Source: Cordia subcordata (Eukaryota > Streptophyta > Magnoliopsida > Boraginales > Cordiaceae). From it: 64,000 nt of DNA. The stretch covers positions 744,001 to 808,000 of the forward strand of contig JAPTOF010000005.1 in NCBI GenBank assembly GCA_028554755.1. The letters are read 5' to 3'. The position numbers and the translations under genes were made by a program. A model generated the notes under the pieces. The model saw only the letters and a program-made list of their open reading frames with translations, did no database searches and was not told the origin of the DNA. Below, piece after piece: positions 47,652 to 56,442 of the stretch (its first letter is position 1; the number at the start of each line of letters is the position of its first letter).

Positions 47652-48037
47652 GTGAATGGAAAAGAACAGCATATTGCACCTAATATATCGGAGCATTGTC
47701 GCATTGGGAGGATATCCAGGCCTCCTAATAGATACTATGGAGAGTCCTTTCAGACTTCTTCAGAGAATCGGGTGGTGGATCCCATAAGTTATAATGAAGT
47801 AGTTTCCGACATAGATGCCGACCAATGGCATAAGGCAATGGATTCAAAGTTAGAATCTATGTATTCTAACAAAGTCTAGGATCTTGTAGTTATACCTGAA
47901 GGGGTAAAACCTATAAGGTGCAAATGGGTCTACAAGAGAAAAAAAAGAGTTGATGGAAAAGTTAAAACCTTTAAAGTAAGGTGGGTGGCGAAAGGTTATA
48001 CTCAAAAAGAAGGGATCGATTATGAGGAAACTTTATA
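47652..48037 (+). pseudogene. Copia reverse transcriptase, N-terminal part only
   Basis: This encodes VVSDIDADQWHKAMDSKLES then, after a stop at 47877, RCKWVYKRKKRVDGKVKTFK and GYTQKEGIDYEETL. The matching minus copy goes on with LVAMLKSIRILLAI, but here the frame ends at 48037 and unrelated Gypsy LTR text follows. The YVDD box, RNase H and 3' LTR are missing. Confidence 0.87.
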
Positions 48038-48253
48038 GATTAATTTTTATTTTCCTTTTTCCGAGCTCCCTTCCATCCTAAAGTAAGTACACACACGTAC
48101 GTAGCTAGTTTAAGGCACCCGAACACATAGAGACTAAACTAAGGTAGCCTCCCTGTGGATTCGACCCCGCACTTGCACACACTGTGCTACACACGTCCCG
48201 TGCACTTGCAGGCTATCTAGGCTTGTGCTCAAATAGCGATATCACTCTTTTTC
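48038..48253 (+). repeat. Gypsy LTR 3' end fragment
   Basis: It carries GCCTCCCTGTGGATTCGACC at 48148-48168 and GTGCACTTGC near 48201, the U5 signature of the TGATGTG family. GGCTATCTAGGCTTGTGCTC then matches the end of the LTR at 27017. The 5' part of this LTR is absent. Confidence 0.68.
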
Positions 48254-49090
48254 TATCTATCTCTCCCTAACATCATCAAATTCATCACTAATTTCCTCAT
48301 CCATAGGCCTCACTCCCATTACTTTAACCCGGTCTAAAGATATCTTAACACTCTTAGTCACAGGTTGCTCATTCTCAACTTCTTTACTCAAGCACTTGAC
48401 TATTCTGGATAATTGTTCGGTTATCCCCTTTTAGTCTCTCTTGGTTGGAATAAATTAGGGATTTAAGATATTTTAACTTTTCATCCTCACGTGAGGCAGA
48501 CCTAAAAAAAAGGCTCACCCGAACGGAAATGGTAGGCATTTTGATCAAAGTCATTATAAGCATAACCCTCAAAAAACTCAGAGGAAGGGTAAGTGAGAAA
48601 AGATGGTGCAGAAGAGGAACATCATAACTAGGAGGTGGATAATATAAAGACTCATCTTGATCTCATAAAGGAAATGCATGATATGGATCCCTATATTCAT
48701 GATGACTGGATATAAATGCATGAACAGATGTATGACTATAGGGATAATAACTTGGATTGGCCCAAGATTGGAGATTTTTATATGCAAGGGGACAACAAAT
48801 AGTTTGATGCTCACAACTACCACATAAGAGACAAGCATTAAGAGCATAAACAGGAGGTGGGGAAGAAGATATAAGTGAACACCAAGAAGCATTATAATTA
48901 TCTATACTAAATTATCACAAGTAAACCTCTTCTCAATTCAAGATTTTTTTTTAATTACTTGATGTTTTTGGGTTTTTAAAGATATTTCAATTTTTTGAAG
49001 TTTTTCAAATAAAGGAAGGCAAACAAAGATAAACAACACGCAAGCAACTAATCAAAAATACAAAAGGACACAAAGAACCAATGTCGTGGC
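48254..49090 (-). pseudogene. Gypsy leader and start of gag region
   Basis: On the minus strand, just after the primer site, broken frames near 48840-48600 read CGSCEHQTICCPLAYKNLQS, SWANPSYYPYSHTS and YYPPPSYDVPLL, a cysteine-rich, proline/tyrosine-rich block typical of the N-terminal gag region of large plant Gypsy elements. Stops and frame changes are frequent. It ends at 48254 against the LTR fragment. Confidence 0.6.
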
Positions 49091-49108
49091 TCCCCAGCAA
49101 CGGTGCCA
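49091..49108 (-). promoter_or_regulatory. Primer binding site, tRNA-Asp type
   Basis: On the minus strand TGGCACCGTTGCTGGGGA, six bases from the LTR end. It differs at two bases from the 3' end complement of plant tRNA-Asp (TGGCGCCGTTGCCGGGGA), the primer of Athila-like Gypsy elements. Confidence 0.8.
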
Positions 49109-49114
49109 AAAACT

Positions 49115-50935
49115 TGATGTGTTTAAATTAGCAAGTGCATAGGTCGTGTGTAGTGAAGCATGCAAGTATGGGGTTGTTCTTCCACTGGGAGGCAAACTGT
49201 GTTCTGTCTCTACGTCCTCATGGGCTAAATAGTAGCTACATGAGTGTGTTGAAGTGTTTTTGATCTTTTTGATTGAAGAGCCCTCTAAAATTAAACCTAA
49301 ATCTAAACCTGAGCTAATAGAGGAACTAAGATGCCAAGCTAAGGAAAGAAAACTCTATAAGGTAGAAGAGGATCTAGGGTGATTGAGTTATAACTGGGCT
49401 CGGGCTATGACAATGATTCGGTCTATCTGTGGCTTTGATTTGCTCTCTTGGAGACCTTAGCTAACTAACCTTATTATCCACTAGGGCTTAGTGCAGGTCT
49501 ATTCCTAAGTAATGTCCCTTAGAGTATAGCGTGGTCCTTATGATTTAGGATTTTGAGGCTTAGTTAACTAAGTTCTCTCACCAGATCTCACCAACTAATC
49601 TTGTTAGCTACTGGGCTTCAGCACAAGTCTATCCTTAGCATGGTCTTTATGACCTAGGGTTTTAGGGCTTAGTCAATTAGGTTCTAGGTAAGGTTGATTA
49701 GGTCTAACCCTAATGTCTAAACCATTAGTTGGGTCTAAAGCTAAGACCTAGTCTATTTAAGGTGGATTAAACTAGTTAGAACCTATTAGTTAGGTCTAAA
49801 ACTAAAGACCACTCAACCTAGCCTAAACATGGATTAAAAACCACCAATCAACCATTTCAATAAAAAGATATAAGAATAAATACCACAAATTAGACATGCA
49901 TCTTCACTTAGACATTTTATCAAACACATTGACATGTTCGATTATCAATAAATAGGCATGTTGATTCATGCCATTAATCAATGTAAAGAAGTAAGTATTA
50001 AGAGCCATAGATACATACAAATCCTTTCAAAGCGTATGCAACATTAATCAATCCTAGATCTAACTCAAATTATAAAACATATTTACAGGAATAAAAAAGG
50101 GAATAAGAAACTCCCCCTTAAACCCTTGCTTAAATCCAAAGAACATGTCTTCAATCCTTTGTTACAAGCCTCAATCCTTGCTTTGTTGAGTGTCAGATGG
50201 TGGTTTTGGGGTGTTTATTGACTGGGATTAGGGTTAGGGTGAAATAAGTTCAAAGATAAATGAATGTCCCCCTTCAAATGAGCCAAAACTCGTAAATATA
50301 GCCTTTTTGTTGCAAAAGTCGATCGTCGGGTCGATCTCCCAGCCTAAAATCGAGACCAACCAAAATTGTTTGCATTCTAGATATGGTCAATCCCTAAGGT
50401 CGGCTGGCTAACCTTGGGCAGGGGGTGACCAGCCTTCAACTCAATTTGATCCAAACTTGCTCGTTTTGGCTCTAATTTGCGCTCGATTTTTTCCTATTGC
50501 CTCATACATTTTTAGGGACCTCCAAATCCATTTTTCTTCATATTTTTATCCCAGTAAACATCTTCAAGCTTTGTCTATGCCCTCATGGCTACAAGCTCCA
50601 AATTCTGCTCTAATTGTACTCGGTTTCGTTCGATTGCTTCTTTCTTCATCCGGGAGCTTCCAAACGGCTTTTTCTTCATTTCTTCTCATCCAAATCAACC
50701 CTAAATTGGATCCATGATCTAAGAATCATCATTCTAAGCTTAATTCGTCCTCACAAAATGCGCTTAAAACACAAAATAAACCACTCACTGTAGCATTTAT
50801 GCATTTTGACACTTATATGCGTAAATATAACTTTTTGTGCACAAATGCAACCTTAAATGCACTCAATTATGTTCAAAACACATTAATAATTATATGAAAA
50901 TATTATATACAAACATACACAAACCACATACATCA
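49115..50935 (-). repeat. Gypsy 5' LTR (TGATGTG family)
   Basis: 1821 bp with inverted ends TGATGTGTTT (left) and CATACATCA (right). In minus orientation it is followed by the primer site at 49091-49108, so it is a 5' LTR and the element body lay to the left. A tract with GTCGATCGTCGGGTCGATC lies at 50323-50345. It interrupts, or abuts, a different Gypsy gag at 50936. Confidence 0.82.
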
Positions 50936-51890
50936 AGGCTCCCTCCACATCATACTACATTTCTCTCCCCCTCTTGGAAAGAATGACATCTTTTGCTAGT
51001 ATGTGCTTCTCTACCCTTGCCATCATGTCAATCAAGGATGATAGTTTCTTCTGGGTTAGTGTGCTAGACAATTTGTCATCTCGAACACCATGAATAAAAG
51101 CTTCTATTGCCATAGATTTTGCCAAATCTAGAACTCTTAGTATGGCCTCGTTAAATCTCTTCACGAACTCTTGCAGGGTTTCACCATTTCTTTGTCTCAT
51201 CCCAATCACCAATGACGATGACCAAGGTGCAATCTTTCTACTAGCAATCCTATTCATAAACCTAGTTGCCAGTTGCTAGAAATAGTGGATAGAATGCTTA
51301 GGCAACTCGTCATACCATGATTTGGCGATACTTAGCAGTGTAGTAAGGAAGGCTTTGCATCGCGCTACATCGGTCGCATTATGAAATAGTATCTTGTAAT
51401 TAGGATAGAGATTTCATCTATCAAGTCTCTCAAGTTGTCGTAGTAGGGAAGTTTTAGAAAAACAAAATCCCTCAAGATAGGTTCCCTGATAATTTCCTTC
51501 GACAATGGACTATTAGCAAACTCCTAAACATTAATGGCTTAGATAGGGGTTGGCCTTGGGATGATCTTTGTTTCGGCCGTACCCGTGGTCAACGCTCTTG
51601 CAGCGGTATCTTCTCAACACAATGACTCTTCCTGAGCTTTCATTGCTTGGTATTGAGTAGGGTATTGGGTGTTGATAGGTATTTTGGGCTGAGGATGATA
51701 TGGTGGGTTTTGAAAGGTGAAGCTAGTTGGGTTTAGGGGTAGTTGGCCTTGCATACCAAAGATTTGATTTACCATGTGTTGCATGTGGGTGAACATGCTA
51801 GCTAAGTTGGCAAGCTAAGACTTAGGGTAGGCTGGTAGTTATGAGGGATAAGGTTGTGTTGGTCTTCAAGAAGAGGGAGACAAAGTAAAT
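50936..51890 (-). pseudogene. Gypsy gag of a second element
   Basis: Minus-strand frames: 51796-51614 is a proline/glutamine-rich N-terminal part (FTHMQHMVNQIFGMQGQLPL, PPYHPQPKIP). Then comes a stop-containing stretch with WYDELPKHSI-like text near 51310 and 51257-50955 (MNRIASRKIAPWSSSLVIGM, RQRNGETLQEFVKRFNEAIL, FIHGVRDDKLSSTL). This is the retrotransposon gag domain (Retrotrans_gag). It is cut at 50936 by the neighbouring LTR. Its own 5' LTR is at 52088-52504. Confidence 0.82.
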
Positions 51891-52062
51891 GTTTCATGAG
51901 ATTGTGAGGTATGTTAAGGTTCATGGGGTTGATTTACTAATACATATTTCTCATTTCCAGCATCTCCTTGGTCTCCTCTGTCATCCGTCACCAGATGATG
52001 CTTTTCGGCGGTTTGACATCTCATTCATGCCATGTTTTTCTCCATGGGAATATATTTCAATT

Positions 52063-52081
52063 CCCACAGACAGCTCCAATC
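52063..52081 (-). promoter_or_regulatory. Gypsy primer binding site (degenerate)
   Basis: On the minus strand ATTGGAGCTGTCTGTGGGA, close to the TTGGCGCCGTCTGTGGGA sites seen in plant Gypsy elements. It lies 6 bases from the LTR end and upstream of the gag at 50936-51890. Confidence 0.65.
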
Positions 52082-52087
52082 TAATTT

Positions 52088-52504
52088 TGTAATGAACCAA
52101 ATAAATATCCTTGGTCACATCACTGGAAAAGAACCTACAAAACAGATCGAAACTAGACACCAGTGTAGTGCCAGCCAACGATCCTCTAATGCCTAAGTTA
52201 GTCGATTGAGTGAAAGAGGAATCAGGAATGTAGGATTACTATTTTTGGTAAAAAGTGGTTTACCTTGTCTTCAGTGTAATTGGTCTATTTATGTGGTACT
52301 ATTGTGTACACGTGGCCACATGGGGCACATATTGGTTCTCGGGGCGCCTTGGGCCTGTCTTAGATTAGGTGCTTCATGTGCTAAGTCAATGGTCATTGTC
52401 GAGTCAAGTTGTAGGATGCATGACTTGATCTCTGGAAATCAGATCCCATATTTGATTTAAATATCTATTCTTCTAATTCAAATTTTGGTAAATCATATCT
52501 AACA
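52088..52504 (-). repeat. Short Gypsy 5' LTR
   Basis: 417 bp with TGTAATGAACC at the left end and TATCTAACA at the right (TG...CA). It is adjacent to the primer site and gag in the right order for a minus-strand element. The ORFs inside are not genes. Confidence 0.65.
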
Positions 52505-52744
52505 GAATTATCTTACCCTATTTTACTACAACATTAAATTCACCTATTTATTCACTATTCCTCTTCTATAGATGGGTCACTTTTCTCCCATCCTAAAAGG
52601 TACATACTTTTATTTTTTCGCTTACGTATACATTAGTATTACCATTACTGTTTTCCCATTGTTTGGTTGGTGGTACCCTTTTGAATCTTTTAATAATTTT
52701 TTTCCTTAACCATGTCATCTTGAATCATTTACATTTACCATTGT
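52505..52744. other. Intergenic, nothing recognised
   Basis: AT-rich DNA between the LTR and the RPA-like fragment, with no ORF, repeat or RNA gene seen. Confidence 0.6.
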
Positions 52745-53330
52745 ATTTTTAGGTGGCTATGGCTAATGATACGATTTTGTTGATGAGATCAACACTAGCC
52801 CAAAGGCATGGAAGATCAAAGTATGACTAATTCGACTATGGTAAATGCCAAACTTCCGAAAACTTGAGCTTGGAGATATGATGAAATTAATTGTTTTGGA
52901 TGAAAAGGTAAAATTCAATTTTTATATTTCTTAAAACCATTTGTGTTTGTAGTTTACACACTTGTATTGCATTGACCCTATTTTTATTCAATTTGCATTG
53001 TGCAGTGGAAGAATACAGCGTACTATTAATACTATTCATATGTACAAGTTTGAAGATGTACTGCTTTGAGGCAATGTCTATATTCTAAGTTTAGAGTATG
53101 CCTGAACCAATAAAAGTATAAGCCAGTGTGCCACGAATTTTGGATATACTCCGAGCTTTCGACGAGCGTGTGGCTGGTTAATGAGTTAACCATTCCTTCA
53201 TATGGTTTTTCCTTTGTTCCATGCTCACAAATAATTCATGAGAAAAATGAATCTACATATTTTGTTGGTATGTGATACCCTTTAGTCCTTTTATGCTATT
53301 TAAAATTTTCTATTACTATATCCTTTGTTT
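52745..53330 (+). pseudogene. RPA/DUF223-like OB-fold fragment
   Basis: Broken frames read AWKIKV-x-LIRLW near 52808-52845 and LGDMMKLIVLDEK near 52870-52912. A GT...TGCAG intron follows (about 52908-53006), then INTIHMYKFEDVL and NVYILSLEY near 53026-53100 and CATNFGYTPSFRRACGW near 53130-53180. This pattern (WKIKVR-x-IR-W, LVLLDEKG, then a second OB strand set) fits plant replication protein A 70-kDa-like / DUF223 proteins. Such genes occur as host copies and as Helitron passengers. Stops make it a pseudogene, and no Helitron ends were identified. Confidence 0.5.
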
Positions 53331-53449
53331 GTCAGTCTCTCGACGATGCATAGTTTTTTATTTGTTCTATGCACATGTCATTGGGCTTCTTAATGACAAA
53401 GGAAAATTAGAGATATTGCCATTACATTACAATTGAATTAGACAATTTA

Positions 53450-53554
53450 AAGGGGATTAAGGGATAACTCAAGTGGTTGACTCTATCTTCCCTACGCATG
53501 AAGAGGTACTGGGTTCGATTCATGGGGGTGGGGGGTTTCATCCAGAAAAACAAA
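53450..53554 (+). mobile_element. tRNA-derived SINE
   Basis: About 105 bp bounded by GAATTAGACAATTTA (53435-53449) and GAATTGGACAATTTA (53555-53569), a 15-bp target duplication with one mismatch. Inside are a pol III box A (TAACTCAAGTGG, near 53465) and box B (GGTTCGATTC, near 53512) about 45 bases apart and an A-rich end (AGAAAAACAAA). The unit is too divergent to fold as a tRNA gene. Confidence 0.78.
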
Positions 53555-53569
53555 GAATTGGACAATTTA

Positions 53570-54264
53570 CAATAATATTATTTTAACCCATTTATTTATT
53601 ATGTATTTTTAAAATTGTTCTAGTATTTTATAATATTTGATATTTGAAAATGAAATATAGTATTCATGAATGAAGCAAATTGCGTGGTATTAGGCTATGT
53701 ATTTATCTCTTATACAAGCAATAAGCAACATGGTTCTAGTACTGGCTTTCAAATCGTCTTTTGGACCCTTACACTGAAACAGGAGATAAAATTTTGAAAG
53801 AAAAAAGTACGCCAGGGTTTCTTCGTGTCATTGCTAATTTGTATTTTTTTTTTCTTTAACTGATTTTGTCCATAGTTGCTTTACTCGCTAAAAATTTTAT
53901 TCCCAAAAAAGTCATAGGTGAAACATGTATTTTATGATTTAACCAATGACGGAGTCAGGACCGAGAGTTCACCAAGTACACATTTATATATGTATAATTT
54001 TTATTATAAATAAAAAATTAAATATATAAATATCTAATATTTAATACAATAATAGCATCTTAATATACATAAAAATATAAATAAATATTTATCATTGTTG
54101 CAAATAGAACTATATTTTATAATTATTTTAGCTTGACTGCATATTTTGAAAATGATGAATATTCTAAAAAAAATTCTTAATATAATTGATCAAGCAGTCA
54201 TTTTTTTTTCATTTTTCCTTTCATTATATCATTGTTTTATGTATATTTTTATCTTTTTTGTTTC
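53570..54264. other. AT-rich DNA, left arm of a possible DNA transposon
   Basis: No gene seen. At 53946-53960 GACGGAGTCAGGAC resembles the inverted complement of GTAGCTCCGCC at 55768-55780. The two may be the ends of a roughly 560-bp element into which the solo LTR at 54265 jumped. Confidence 0.4.
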
Positions 54265-55545
54265 TGTGGGTGCAAATATCTTAAGAAGGGGGGGGGTGAA
54301 TTAAGATATTAATACTAAATTTCGTTTTTAAAATTTACAGAAAATTTACAACTCTAACAAGCAATATATCAAACACTATATAAGCCAGGTAATAAGAATG
54401 AAATAAAAAGTAAGGAGAAGAGAGACAAACGATTTTTAGGTGGTTCGGCCAAGCCTACGTCCACCGCCCAAGGAATCTCCCCTTAGGACTTCAAGAATCT
54501 CCACTAAAATGCTTCTTCAAAACTTGGTGAAGCACAAACCAAGATTTTTACAACCTCTTTGAAGTCTCACTTCAAAGAACCCAAGAGACTTTCTCTATAG
54601 GATTTCCTCACACTTTTACAAGCTACAATAGATATATCTCACAATGAATAAAGCTCTCAAAGTGTGAATACTCAAGAATGAAAAGAGATTGGATCTGAAA
54701 ATTTCCTCAAGAAGAGAAAATAATAAGCTCTTGAAAGCTCAATATATTGCAGGAATGGCTCAAGAAGTATTGAATGATGATAAAAGCTTTTGCACACTTC
54801 AATTGATTGATTAGAACTTGTATTTGAATGTGTATTTATAGAGATTTGAGGGTTAGGGATTTGGTAGGAGAAGGAAGATTGAAAATCTCGGCGAGCGGTA
54901 AGAAAGCGACTAGTGCATTTATTACCCGTTCGGTCGGCCAAACTTGGTCGTCCGGCTTGCCCTTCTCCTTCTCGACTAGGTCGACGCCTTAGCCGGTCGG
55001 CCAGGCTAGGTCCGGCTTTTTCTTTCACTTTCGATTAGGGCTACCACCGGTCGACCGGCTTAGGGGTCCGGCCACTCCAGAATGTGAAGTAAAGCCAGAT
55101 TTTTTTTTAGAAAAACAAGCTCAAGTGTATTTTCACAACTCCAAGTAATTTTGAATAAATATGTAAACGCATGTTGTGAATGAAAACACCCCAAAAACTC
55201 ATTTTGTCTCAATGTGTGTATTCAAATACTTTTGTGCATATTTTAAAAGTGCAAGACTTGAGAAAAATTTTGCAATGATAAGGAAGAATGTTTTGAGCCA
55301 AGTCTATACAGTATATGGGCATTTCACAAGAAGAGCAAGAAGAAAAAAATAAATCCGATACCCCTTATGTCTTCTCTTCTCCTCCTTATGCCTTCTTATC
55401 TTTTCTCTTCTTCAAATGATCCTTTATACACATCTTCATATTTTCCAAGCTTCATATAATATCTCATTTCACAAGAAGCTGTTTAATCAAATAATGCATA
55501 TACATATTTTCATAATCAAAATCAATAAAGAATATTTAGCTAACA
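54265..55545 (-). mobile_element. Solo LTR with perfect TSD GTTTC
   Basis: 1281 bp, TGTGGGTGC at the left and TTAGCTAACA at the right, flanked by GTTTC on both sides (54260-54264, 55546-55550). On the minus strand a TATA box TCTATAAATAC lies near 54833-54845, so transcription runs leftward. A G-run is at 54289-54297. A tract near 54890-55060 is rich in CGGTCGGCC and has a 12-bp palindrome CCGGTCGACCGG at 55047-55058. Superfamily not assigned. The ORF 54672-55028 is not a gene. Confidence 0.85.
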
Positions 55546-55550
55546 GTTTC

Positions 55551-56370
55551 TTTTACTTTTTTTGTTGTAAATTTACTTTTTGGAATAAAAAATAAAATAC
55601 AAGTGTTGATACTTCCTTTATCACAATCATGAGGGGATGCTTTCTCATTATAAGAGATGCACCTCATGTTAATTAATCTCTCATAATAAAAAAAATTAAC
55701 AAAAAAAAAATGTAATGGTAACATTTTTTATGCAAAAAGTTAAGGGGTTCACGGCATCCCCTGGAGCATATGTAGCTCCGCCTATGAATTTTTCCATCTC
55801 TATATTTCCAAATGCATATCATTGTTTGGTAATTGGTTTTGCTTACTTTCTATTTTGAGACTGGTTCAAAAGAACTTTTATTACACCTTTGTCACTTATA
55901 TGCATGCTTCTCACGACTGCGATTAAACACGGATGGTAGGAAAATTAGCTTAATTGGTATGCATTGCATAAGGTACTTTTGATTACTTGGAAATGCTCTC
56001 GAGTTTTTTTTTTTTTTTTACTCTTTACGTTTTATTTTATTTTCTATTATGGTACAACTCATTTTTATTTTTCTTTATTTAATTATATAAAATAAATATT
56101 TTTTTATTCAAATAGTATAATATTCTTTTTTCTCCTTATTCAATTTTGCAAGATATTTGCATTTGTAACGTTTTACCTTCTTATTTCATGGGTAATATAA
56201 CTCCATATGAAAAGTTAGGGTTCAGTAGAATTAACCCGGATTTTGAATAAATCATTTCAAGCCGACGAGGGTCAAACCGTAAGGGCATCTTATTTACGGC
56301 AAAAGCTTGGGGAGTTGGAGAAACCCGAGGAGGACGATTGGAGTAAATACACAGTAGAAGTAGAAAAGCC
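55551..56370 (+). promoter_or_regulatory. Upstream region of the cornichon gene
   Basis: AT-rich, with poly(T) at about 56005-56019 and no clear TATA box at a fixed distance. The stretch 56230-56370 (AAGCCGACGAGGGTC... to the ATG) has balanced base composition and is the likely 5' UTR. The 55735-55785 part is transposon-like (see 53570). Confidence 0.4.
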
Positions 56371-56442
56371 ATGGCGGATCTATTCTCATGGCTATTATCA
56401 TTCTTTCTTGTCATTGCTATTCTTGGTACGATTCTTTACCAG
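56371..56442 (+). CDS. Cornichon exon 1
   Basis: ATG GCG start followed by a 24-codon hydrophobic segment, ending CAG|GTAACA. Upstream in-frame codons exist but this ATG gives the family's usual N-terminus. Confidence 0.9.

Noticed and set aside
1..52504. Host protein-coding genes among the long ORFs
   Set aside because: Every ORF with recognisable content belongs to a LINE, Copia or Gypsy protein. The rest fall in LTRs, leaders or antisense frames.
53455..53530. Possible tRNA gene
   Set aside because: Box A and box B are present but arms do not pair as a cloverleaf. The TSDs and A-rich end fit a SINE better.
54672..55028. 118-codon minus-strand ORF with repeats of SLADR
   Set aside because: Translation of the GGTCGGCC-rich tract of a solo LTR, not a conserved protein.
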